Assembly (NCBI GenBank): GCA_029983705.1 | Contig: JASBYZ010000083.1 | Location: 1-6,708, forward strand | DNA: 6,708 nt | Source: Coriobacteriales bacterium | GTDB lineage: Bacteria > Actinomycetota > Coriobacteriia > Coriobacteriales > JAEZZM01 | Reading direction: 5' to 3' | Shown: positions 1 through 6,365 of the stretch, in pieces | Layout: each line of letters opens with the position of its first letter | Numbering within the stretch: position 1 is the stretch's first letter | Program-made: the position numbers and the translations under genes | Notes under the pieces: model-generated | Databases searched by the model: none | What the model saw: the letters and a program-made list of their open reading frames with translations, nothing else | What the model was told of the DNA's origin: nothing

Positions 1-201
1 CTCTTGCCCACTTAAGCTTTTAGGCAGTCCCACAATTAAGAGTTCCGGCTCATAATCTTCAATAATTCTTCTAAAACTTGGCGCACAGTCAAGCACCTCA
101 TGAAGGGGAAGCACTTTTAGCGGTAAAGCCAAAGATGCGTGGGCATCACTGGTTGCAATACCCACGCGGCTATCTCCTATGTCTAAGGCAAGTACTCTCA
201 T
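1..201 (-). CDS. ruvX: RuvX/YqgF-family nuclease, N-terminal part (cut by window edge)
   Basis: The 67 visible codons encode the N-terminal half of a YqgF/RuvX protein, an RNase H-fold nuclease described as a putative Holliday junction resolvase and, in several bacteria, as needed for 16S rRNA 5'-end maturation. The start MRVLALDIGDSRVGIATSD matches the first strand of the family, with the conserved Asp at residue 7 expected to bind metal. The segment LLIVGLPKSLSG near residues 54-65 matches the family's second motif. The family is usually about 140 residues, so roughly half is missing beyond the left edge. The ATG at 201 lies 4 bases after the alaS stop and has no clear Shine-Dalgarno, which suggests translational coupling to alaS. 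The alaS-ruvX order is a common bacterial arrangement, often followed by mltG. The family call is firm; the exact role in this organism is inferred. Confidence 0.9.
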   Translation of the reverse strand, partial: MRVLALDIGDSRVGIATSDAHASLALPLKVLPLHEVLDCAPSFRRIIEDYEPELLIVGLPKSLSGQE

Positions 202-205
202 AAAG

Positions 206-2842
206 CTAATCTTTTATGAGCCCTAAGATTTCTTTTGCCTTTGTAAGTGCATCTGCAATACCAGAAGCATCCTTACCACCAGCTTGTGCCATTTGTGGTT
301 TTCCGCCACCGCCACCAGAAATAAGTGGTGCAATCTGTTTAATAATGGCTCCCGCATTAAAGCCCTTTGCCACAGCACCCTCACTTGCTGCTGCTAACAG
401 TAGTGGACTTTCGCCATTTTTGCTTGCAAGCACTACTGCCCCCTCACCCATTGCTTGGTGAAGTCTATCCCAAAGCTCTCGTAAGCTTGAAGAATCATAG
501 CCCTCAAGTGCCTCAACAATTACCGGATACTCAAGACTCTTATCTGCTTTTTCAACAAGAGCAGAAATTTCTTGTCTTGCATTGCTGCCAACTTTTTTAG
601 CCTGTTTAAGTTCATGCTCAAGCTCTTTTATTTTGGTAGAGAGCTGCTCTACTCGTGATAGCAAATCTTTTGGTTGAGATTTAAGGTTTGCAGCCATCTG
701 CTTAACAATTGCATCTTGCTCATTTAAGTACTTAAGTGCAGCAACGCTCGTTACTGCCTCAACTCTTCTAACATTGGAGCCAACAGAGCCTTCTGAGGTA
801 ATCTTTAAAAGCCCAATTTCAGAGCTGTTGTGCTTAATGTGGGTACCACCACAAAGCTCTTTTGAGAAATCTCCCACCTCAAGCACACGTACGCGCTCTC
901 CGTACTTCTCGCCAAAGAGGGCAAGCACGCCATTGCTCTTAGCTGTCTCAATATCAGTTTCATAGTTTTTAACAGGCCAGTCACTCATAATTTGAATGTT
1001 GCACAGATCTTCAATCTCTTTAATCTGCTCTTGGCTTAAGGCCTCAAAGTGTGTGAAGTCAAAGCGTAGTCTGTCTGGATATACGATTGAACCCGCTTGG
1101 GTTACATGCTCACCAAGGACCTCTCTGAGTGCCCAGTGAAGGATGTGGGTTGCTGTGTGGTTTCTTCTAATAAACTCTCTTCTAGCCACATCAATTGCTG
1201 CGTGAACTCTGTCCCCGCGCTTAATTGAGCCCTGAGTAAGCGTACCGATATGAGAGATAAAGATGCCCTCTTTATGCTGGGTATCTTTAACCTCAAAGCT
1301 TGAGCCATCCTCAAGCGTAATGGTACCGCTGTCTCCAACCTGTCCACCCATCTCACCATAAAATGGGGTTTTATCGAGGACAATCTCAAGCTCATCGCCT
1401 GCGTGAGCCTCTTCAATTGAAGCGCCATCTTTAACAAGGGCAAGCACCTTTGAGTCAGCCTCATTTTCTGTATAGCCAACAAACTCACTTGGAGCAAGAT
1501 TTTCTGAGAGCTCTGTCCAAACATTATTAAAGTTTGTCCATACCTCATCTTTAACTTGGCTTCTTGCACGCTCTTTTTGCTCATTCATAGCTTTTTCAAA
1601 GCCGGCTAAATCAACCTCAACACCGTTTTCATGTGCCATCTCAACAGTAAGGTCAATTGGAAAACCATAGGTATCGTGTAAGGTAAATGCTTTTTCACCG
1701 CTGAGCTTCTCGCCATCTTTAAGCTCTGAGAGCTCTTTTTCAAGATAGCTAACTCCGTTTGAAAGCGTTGCGCCAAAATGCTCTTCTTCTGCGTTTACAA
1801 TACCTTTAATCAAGGCTAAGTTTGACTCAATTTCTGGATACTGATGACCCATTTCTTTGTTGACCTCATCAACAAATTTGTCCATAAACTTGCCTTCAAT
1901 ATCAATAAGTCTTCCGTGTCTAATTGCACGTCTTAAAAGACGACGAAGTACGTATCCTCTTCCCTCATTTGAAGGTAAGATGCCGTCAGCAATCATAAAG
2001 GTAACCGCACGAGCATGGTCAGCAATAATTCTGAGTGAGATATCAGTTTTATCATCTGCGCCGTAGGTCTTAGCCGAAAGCTTTTCTGCAAGTCCTACAA
2101 GGTCGCGAAGGATATCAGTATCGTAGTTTGAAACTACTCCCTGCATAATGGCTGAAATTCTTTCAAGTCCCATGCCAGTATCAATGTTTACATGGGCAAG
2201 TGGCTTTAATTCTCCATCTTCTTGGCGGTCAAACTGGGTAAACACCAAGTTCCAAAACTCTAAGAAGCGGTCACAGTCACAACCTGGTGCACAATCAGGA
2301 TTATCGCAGTGAATCTTATCTGGGCCCTGGTCATAATAAATCTCTGAACATGGACCACATGGACCGGTTGGGCCTGCTGCCCAGAAGTTATCGTCTTCTC
2401 CCAGTCTCACAATACGATCTTCTGCAACACCTAGGTCTCTCCAAATGTCATGAGCCTCATCGTCATCTAAATAGATTGAGAAATAAAGCTTTTCAAGTGG
2501 AAGCTTAAGGTGCTCGGTAATAAACTCAAAGGCATACTCACAGGCCTCACGCTTACCGTAGCCACCAAAGCTAAAGTTACCTAACATTTCAAAGAATGAA
2601 AGGTGGCGTCCATCAAGACCAATCTCATCAATGTCAGAGGTTCTTACGCACTTTTGGCACGTAGTTGCACCCTTTGCGTCCATGGTCCTTTTACCAAGAT
2701 AGTATTGCTTAAACTGAACCATACCTGCTGAGGTTAATAAGAGTGAAGGATCATCAGGAATAAGTGATGATGAATCCATGCGTCTACAGCCCTTTGATTC
2801 AAAAAAGGAAAGAAAATCCTCACGTATTTCAGCCGACTTCAC
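206..2842 (-). CDS. alaS: Alanine--tRNA ligase (AlaS), complete
   Basis: Cytoplasmic class II aminoacyl-tRNA synthetase that charges tRNA-Ala and hydrolyses mischarged Ser/Gly-tRNA-Ala. Counting from the GTG at 2842 the protein has 878 residues, a normal AlaS length. Domains in order: catalytic core with the RHLSFFEMLGNFSFGGY motif near 79-95, a Cys-rich CAPGCDCDRFLEFWNLVF segment near 184-201, and the RGYVLRRLLRRAIRHGR motif near 295-311. The editing domain follows, with zinc ligands in HTATH (562-566) and CGGTH (664-668). A heptad-like helix near 725-760 and a C-Ala domain with a GGGGG run near 843 complete it. An in-frame ATG at 2884 would add 14 residues (MYKNMHSS...). The GTG is preferred because AAGGAG lies 9 bases upstream and the protein then begins MKSAEIREDFL, as AlaS proteins typically do. 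All key motifs are intact. It is probably co-transcribed with ruvX. Confidence 0.97.
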   Translation of the reverse strand: MKSAEIREDFLSFFESKGCRRMDSSSLIPDDPSLLLTSAGMVQFKQYYLGKRTMDAKGATTCQKCVRTSDIDEIGLDGRHLSFFEMLGNFSFGGYGKREACEYAFEFITEHLKLPLEKLYFSIYLDDDEAHDIWRDLGVAEDRIVRLGEDDNFWAAGPTGPCGPCSEIYYDQGPDKIHCDNPDCAPGCDCDRFLEFWNLVFTQFDRQEDGELKPLAHVNIDTGMGLERISAIMQGVVSNYDTDILRDLVGLAEKLSAKTYGADDKTDISLRIIADHARAVTFMIADGILPSNEGRGYVLRRLLRRAIRHGRLIDIEGKFMDKFVDEVNKEMGHQYPEIESNLALIKGIVNAEEEHFGATLSNGVSYLEKELSELKDGEKLSGEKAFTLHDTYGFPIDLTVEMAHENGVEVDLAGFEKAMNEQKERARSQVKDEVWTNFNNVWTELSENLAPSEFVGYTENEADSKVLALVKDGASIEEAHAGDELEIVLDKTPFYGEMGGQVGDSGTITLEDGSSFEVKDTQHKEGIFISHIGTLTQGSIKRGDRVHAAIDVARREFIRRNHTATHILHWALREVLGEHVTQAGSIVYPDRLRFDFTHFEALSQEQIKEIEDLCNIQIMSDWPVKNYETDIETAKSNGVLALFGEKYGERVRVLEVGDFSKELCGGTHIKHNSSEIGLLKITSEGSVGSNVRRVEAVTSVAALKYLNEQDAIVKQMAANLKSQPKDLLSRVEQLSTKIKELEHELKQAKKVGSNARQEISALVEKADKSLEYPVIVEALEGYDSSSLRELWDRLHQAMGEGAVVLASKNGESPLLLAAASEGAVAKGFNAGAIIKQIAPLISGGGGGKPQMAQAGGKDASGIADALTKAKEILGLIKD

Positions 2843-2851
2843 GTAACATAA

Positions 2852-2857
2852 CTCCTT
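2852..2857 (-). promoter_or_regulatory. Shine-Dalgarno for alaS that decides the GTG start
   Basis: On the minus strand AAGGAG is followed by 9 bases and then GTG (2842-2840). The upstream in-frame ATG codons at 2884 and 2872 have no comparable purine-rich site before them. This places translation initiation at the GTG and puts the 2843-2884 stretch in the 5' untranslated leader. Confidence 0.75.
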
Positions 2858-2910
2858 TGCACTAGAGTGCATATTTTTGTACATTTTACAAGGATAGCGA
2901 AAAGAAAGGG

Positions 2911-2955
2911 AGTGCGCACAGAATTTTTTATATATGTGTTGCTCCAGTGCACAGA
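2911..2955. repeat. Pair of short direct repeats in the alaS/lipid-kinase intergenic region
   Basis: AGTGCGCACAGA (2911-2922) and AGTGCACAGA (2946-2955) are alike except for a GC insertion. Each contains a small palindrome (GTGCGCAC, GTGCAC), and their starts lie 35 bases apart. They could be sites for a dimeric regulator upstream of alaS or could be chance. No known operator is recognised. Confidence 0.25.
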
Positions 2956-3002
2956 TAACTGTTTTTTCTTATAATTCACACGTCCTTTTTACATAAGCTC
3001 AG

Positions 3003-3008
3003 TATAAT
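3003..3008 (+). promoter_or_regulatory. Probable -10 box of the lipid kinase gene (leaderless transcript)
   Basis: A perfect TATAAT ends 7 bases before the ATG at 3016, so transcription would start at or within a base or two of the start codon. No good -35 is seen 16-18 bases upstream (ACGTCC at 2980-2985 is a poor match). No Shine-Dalgarno precedes the ATG, consistent with a leaderless mRNA. A second TATAAT at 2970-2975, with TGCACA (4 of 6 matches to TTGACA) at 2948-2953, is an alternative that would give a leader of about 30 bases, still lacking a Shine-Dalgarno. Confidence 0.5.
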
Positions 3009-3015
3009 ACATTGC

Positions 3016-3978
3016 ATGAAATACTTATTTATTTTTAGCACCATGGCCGGCGGAGGGAACTTTGCAAGCTATGAGCATGCTATTAAACAAACATGGTCAA
3101 GCCGTGACCCTAAAGAGCTAGAGATTTATAAGACCTTAGATGCTCAAGACATCTATAAGGTCTGCACTGCCTTTTCAAAGCGCTATAAAGACGAAGGAGT
3201 TGTCTATATCTGCGGAGGAGACGGCTCATTTTCTGAGGCGGCCTCAGCACTTGCGCACACTCAAACTGCTCTAGGTTTTATCCCAGCAGGCTCATGCAAC
3301 GATTTTGCTCGCACCTTATATGATGACTATCAAAACGATCCAAGTAAGCTTCACCAATTAGTTAAGCACTTAATCTTAAAGTCACCTCAAGCAGAACTTA
3401 AAACGCTTGACCTCTTTAGCTTTAGAATCAACAGAGAAGATGCGCCCAAACAATATGCGCTTAATGTAATCTCTTTTGGCCTTGACTCTCACGTGCTTAA
3501 AGATAGTTATGACTACATGAAGGCACACCCAAGTGCTCCGGCAAAAAAGGCCTATAACCGCGCAGTTATTAACAACGTGTTTAAGCAGAGTGCAACTGAG
3601 GCTCGTATAGAACTTTACGGTGCACACGGCTCAAAAGTAATTGAAGGCACGCTCTCACTTGCTGCCTTTTGTAACGGTGGCTTTTATGGAAACGGCTATA
3701 ACCCCTCTCCTATGGCAGACCCCTCAGATAAAAGCTTTGAGTTTTGCGCAGGACAAAAACTAAGCCTGCTTGACTTTGGGCTTTTAGCACCAAAGTATAA
3801 GCGCGGCACACACCTTGAAAACAATAAAATTTACTTTGAGACGCAACTTGAGTCAGCAAGAATAAGATGCCCAGAAAAAGAAAATGCCCTCGCAAACTAC
3901 GACGGCACTCTTTTTAGCTTTAACAGCCTCTATATTGACTTAGAAAAGGCCGTCCTTAAGTGGGCAGCCCTAGCTTAA
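3016..3978 (+). CDS. Diacylglycerol kinase-family lipid kinase (DagK/YegS/LCB5-like)
   Basis: A 320-residue soluble protein with the DAGK catalytic fold, expected to phosphorylate a lipid hydroxyl (diacylglycerol or a related lipid) with ATP at the inner membrane face. The N-terminal nucleotide-binding lobe carries ICGGDGSFSEAASAL at 65-79, the family's GGDG loop, and GFIPAGSCNDFART at 87-100, the GTxNDFAR motif with Ser for Thr. The second lobe has NVISFGLDSHV (150-160) and NGGFYGNGYNPSPMADPSD (220-238), matching the usual G-rich segment and aP.A. motif. YDGTLF at 295-300 occupies the position of the usual DGE. Differences from the norm: the first-strand NP motif is replaced by STMAGGG (8-14), and the DGE glutamate is Thr. 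The length is typical. ATG 3016 is chosen because the next Met (residue 10) would remove the first strand. The gene stands alone and converges on the AI-2E-family gene. Its substrate is unknown. Confidence 0.88.
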   Translation: MKYLFIFSTMAGGGNFASYEHAIKQTWSSRDPKELEIYKTLDAQDIYKVCTAFSKRYKDEGVVYICGGDGSFSEAASALAHTQTALGFIPAGSCNDFARTLYDDYQNDPSKLHQLVKHLILKSPQAELKTLDLFSFRINREDAPKQYALNVISFGLDSHVLKDSYDYMKAHPSAPAKKAYNRAVINNVFKQSATEARIELYGAHGSKVIEGTLSLAAFCNGGFYGNGYNPSPMADPSDKSFEFCAGQKLSLLDFGLLAPKYKRGTHLENNKIYFETQLESARIRCPEKENALANYDGTLFSFNSLYIDLEKAVLKWAALA

Positions 3979-3990
3979 TCTTCTTTTTTG
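3956..3990 (+). terminator. Possible intrinsic terminator inside the overlapping 3' ends
   Basis: TTAAG (3956-3960) pairs with CTTAA (3974-3978). The stem continues through a T-G wobble and GGG/CCC (3962-3964 with 3968-3970), with a two-base TA bulge and a three-base loop. The T-rich run TCTTCTTTTTTG follows. The stem contains the stop codon of the lipid kinase gene, and the T-rich run is the antisense of the Lys/Glu-rich tail of the convergent gene. The bulge and the interrupted T tract weaken the call. Confidence 0.4.
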
Positions 3991-5396
3991 TCTTTCTTTT
4001 CTTCTTGCTTTTGTTGAGCCTTTGTTTTATCGCGCTCTTTATTTTCTTTTTCAGCCTCTTCTTGAGCTTTCTCGATGCGCTTTTCTTTACGCTCTTTTCT
4101 TCTAAAGGAGTGCATTGAACGCTTAGCAGTTCTTGAGGCAAACTTGCCTGAGTAGTACTTTGATCCGCCCGTAGCATCAAAGGCTGGAATAGGGTTTCCG
4201 TCCTCATCGTTAAAAGGCTCGCCCTTAAAGACAGCACCATCTTCTGAGATAAGCTGTCTACCAGTCTTTTTCTCAAAGTAATACGTGTATAAAGACTTAG
4301 CTGCAGCCAAGAGTGGAACGGTAAAGATCATTCCCGGAATACCAGCAATAGCAGAACCAGCAATCAAACCAACAATAACTAAAAGTGGGTGCACTGCAAC
4401 GGCAGACTGCATAACCTTTGGTGAAATAAAGGTATCGGTAATCTGCTGGGCAGCAACCGTAACAATGATTGAAAAGAGTGAGGTAAGTGGGCTAACTAAC
4501 AAGGCTACAAAGGCAGCGATCGCACCACCCATCCAAGGTCCAACGTATGGAATGATGTTTAAGATACCAGTTAAAAGACCAAGCAAGCCCGCATAGGGTA
4601 CGCCTAAAAACCAATAGCCTAGACCCGCCATAAGACCGGTGCATGCTGAGTTAATAATGGTTCCCTTGATGTATCCACCCATTGATCGAGCAAATACTGA
4701 GGTCATAATTTCTAGATTCTCAGAATGCTTAGGCCCTGCAATAATAATTGCTTCTTTATGAAACTTTGGAAGCTCCATAGTTAGCCAAAATCCCACGATT
4801 AATGACATAAAGATAACCATAAGCACAGATGCCATAGAGGTACCTGCACTCATAATTGAGCTTAATGCTGTGTTAGTAAGCTTTGGAACATTTGAGGTAA
4901 GCCAGGAGGTTGCCTTGTTGATCATATCGTGAACTTGGGAGTCTTGTAAAAGATATGAATACTGGCTATAAAACTGGAAGTAGGCATCTTGAATGTAGTT
5001 AACATAGGTTGGCATCGATGAAATCAGGCCAATAACTTGCTCAGCTAAAACTGGTATAAAAAGCGCGAAAACAATAGCTATAAGCGCGCCAAATACCAAA
5101 TAGGCCACAAGCGTACCAATTCCTCTGTGAATACCTTTTGAATCCAAGAAGTTAACAATTGGAAGGGCAAGAAAGCTAATAACAATTGCAATAATCATGA
5201 TTTGGATTGCAGTTGAAATAATGCCAAAGAAACGCAGGAGCCCAAGACCAATAATGGCTAAACCAATTAAGCACCAAACCTTTACTAGGAGGTGCTTATC
5301 TCTGTTGTACTGCTCTTGTTTAGTAAGCTCAACTTGGTCTGGGCGGGCAGCTCGAGCAAAGAGCTTCTCGCCCGCTGGTATATTCTTTTTCTCCAA
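3975..5396 (-). CDS. AI-2E/PerM-family (UPF0118) integral membrane protein
   Basis: A 473-residue polytopic membrane protein of the AI-2E family transporter superfamily (TqsA, YdiK and PerM relatives). Members have been linked to autoinducer-2 export, Na+/H+ antiport or other efflux; the substrate here cannot be told. Hydrophobic segments lie near 38-58, 62-80, 94-118, 186-207, 248-283, 291-318 and 336-366. Family signatures include IIPYVGPWMGGAIAA (281-295) and GLIAGSAIAGIPGMIFTVPL (343-362). A soluble C-terminal tail (about 373-473) ends in a Lys/Glu/Arg/Gln-rich, probably helical stretch (429-473), longer than the core family requires. The start is TTG at 5396. It is the only ATG/GTG/TTG between the in-frame sigma stop and Met67, and AAGGA lies 9 bases upstream. 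It follows the sigma gene by 30 bases in the same frame, so co-transcription is likely. Its stop overlaps that of the convergent lipid kinase gene. Confidence 0.88.
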   Translation of the reverse strand: MEKKNIPAGEKLFARAARPDQVELTKQEQYNRDKHLLVKVWCLIGLAIIGLGLLRFFGIISTAIQIMIIAIVISFLALPIVNFLDSKGIHRGIGTLVAYLVFGALIAIVFALFIPVLAEQVIGLISSMPTYVNYIQDAYFQFYSQYSYLLQDSQVHDMINKATSWLTSNVPKLTNTALSSIMSAGTSMASVLMVIFMSLIVGFWLTMELPKFHKEAIIIAGPKHSENLEIMTSVFARSMGGYIKGTIINSACTGLMAGLGYWFLGVPYAGLLGLLTGILNIIPYVGPWMGGAIAAFVALLVSPLTSLFSIIVTVAAQQITDTFISPKVMQSAVAVHPLLVIVGLIAGSAIAGIPGMIFTVPLLAAAKSLYTYYFEKKTGRQLISEDGAVFKGEPFNDEDGNPIPAFDATGGSKYYSGKFASRTAKRSMHSFRRKERKEKRIEKAQEEAEKENKERDKTKAQQKQEEKKDKKED

Positions 5397-5405
5397 AGTT
5401 TTAAA

Positions 5406-5410
5406 TCCTT
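5406..5410 (-). promoter_or_regulatory. Shine-Dalgarno supporting the TTG start of the AI-2E-family gene
   Basis: AAGGA on the minus strand is followed by 9 bases and then TTG (5396-5394). Read upstream in frame, no ATG, GTG or other TTG occurs before the TAA of the sigma gene, so this site and the TTG together fix the start. Confidence 0.7.
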
Positions 5411-5426
5411 TTAAACGACTAAAGAC

Positions 5427-6365
5427 TTATTCCGATTCACTTGGTCTTATCTTATCATGCATGCGCTGCAGTGTTCTGCGAAGTAATCGAGATACCTGCA
5501 CTTGAGAGATGTCCATACGCTTAGCAATCTCTATCTGAGTGAGACCGTCAATAAATCTCAGCTTGATAACCTCTTGCTCTTTTGGAGTAAACTCTTCAAG
5601 CACCTCATTTAAGACGATGCGGTCATCAGAGCCGGCAAGTACCTTGTCTTCTTTACCGTACTTATCGATAACACTAAAGGCATCATCGTTAAGTGAGTTA
5701 TCAGTCTCTAAAGGTACTGAAGAATAAGCCTCTCCAGACTCCATAGCTTCAAGCACCTCATCAACGCTTACCTCTAAGTACCCTGCGATCTCCTCAAGGT
5801 TAGGAGACCTCTGAAGCTTTTGGGTGAGCGCATCGTTTGCCTTGTTAACCTTTGCTGAGAGTTCTTGCAGACGTCTTGGAACCCTTACCGACCAACCCTT
5901 ATCCCTAAAGTGACGCTTAATTTCACCAAGAATTGTTGGGGTGGCATAGGTAGTAAACTCCAGACCTCTCTCTAACTCAAATCGGTCGATTGCCTTAATT
6001 AACCCAATAGTACCTACCTGGATTAAGTCATCAATAGGTTCACCACGGTTTTTAAAGCGGTATGCTAAAAAACGCACGAGGTTTAGGTGTGAGGTAATAA
6101 GCTCATCACGAGCTTCTTCTTTTCCCTCATATTTAAGCTGTCTAAAGAGCTCACGTGCATGCTCTTTATCCCAAACTAATTTTTTATCCTTATTTTTGCT
6201 GCGAGCAATTCTTCTTTGTTCTCTTCGCTCCGCTGCAGTTTTTGCCTGCCGGGGCTCTGGCTCTATTTGCTCTTCTTCTTCAAGCTCCTCGTCTTCATCT
6301 TCGAAGTTAGGCTCAATGTAGTCTAGGTCCTCTTGAGAAGAATCTAAGGTGCTATTTGAACTCAT
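5427..6365 (-). CDS. RNA polymerase sigma factor, SigB/SigF/SigG subfamily
   Basis: A 312-residue sigma-70-family protein (group 3, general-stress/sporulation type), which binds core RNA polymerase and directs it to alternative promoters. Residues 12-38 are very acidic and 43-62 basic, an extension before the conserved part. Region 2 spans about 84-158 with HLNLVRFLAYRFKNRGEP, DDLIQVGTIGLIKAIDRFE and GLEFTTYATPTILGEIKRHFRDKGW. Region 3 (about 160-240) begins VRVPRRLQEL. Region 4 (about 253-305) has FTPKEQEVIKLRFIDGLTQ and a helix-turn-helix near 275-300 (IEIAKRMDISQVQVSRLLRR). The ATG at 6365 has AGGGGG 5 bases upstream and overlaps the 3' end of the RsbW-like gene by 14 bases. The pairing suggests control by sequestration, as for SigB-RsbW or SigF-SpoIIAB. 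No endospore genes are visible, so a stress or envelope role is more likely; that is inference. Confidence 0.93.
   Translation of the reverse strand: MSSNSTLDSSQEDLDYIEPNFEDEDEELEEEEQIEPEPRQAKTAAERREQRRIARSKNKDKKLVWDKEHARELFRQLKYEGKEEARDELITSHLNLVRFLAYRFKNRGEPIDDLIQVGTIGLIKAIDRFELERGLEFTTYATPTILGEIKRHFRDKGWSVRVPRRLQELSAKVNKANDALTQKLQRSPNLEEIAGYLEVSVDEVLEAMESGEAYSSVPLETDNSLNDDAFSVIDKYGKEDKVLAGSDDRIVLNEVLEEFTPKEQEVIKLRFIDGLTQIEIAKRMDISQVQVSRLLRRTLQRMHDKIRPSESE

Larger units (their letters stand above)
2843..3015. other. Divergent intergenic region between alaS and the lipid kinase gene
   Basis: This AT-rich 173-bp stretch holds the control elements of two divergent genes. On the plus strand there are two TATAAT hexamers, at 2970-2975 and 3003-3008. 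On the minus strand there are weak -10-like sequences (TATAAG at 2973-2968, TATATA near 2935-2930) without a convincing -35, so the alaS promoter cannot be fixed. Two short related direct repeats are present (2911-2922 and 2946-2955). There is no T-box: the leader is too short and no T-box antiterminator sequence was seen. Confidence 0.6.

Noticed and set aside
1102..1584. A 160-residue open frame on the minus strand inside alaS
   Set aside because: It lies in another frame of the well-supported alaS gene, has low-complexity Leu/Ser/Arg composition and no recognisable domain.
2843..3015. A T-box riboswitch for alaS
   Set aside because: The leader is at most about 170 bases to the next gene, and no T-box consensus or specifier/antiterminator hairpins were found.
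3956..4276. A 106-residue minus-strand frame across the end of the AI-2E-family gene
   Set aside because: It is a frame-shifted reading of the Lys/Glu-rich tail and shows no independent start signal or domain.
4285..4596. A 103-residue plus-strand open frame opposite the AI-2E-family gene
   Set aside because: It is an antisense shadow of membrane-helix codons, with no ribosome site or family match.
6265..6310. Trinucleotide-like CTT/CTC run on the plus strand as a possible repeat element
   Set aside because: It is explained by Glu/Asp codons of the acidic N-terminal stretch of the sigma factor.
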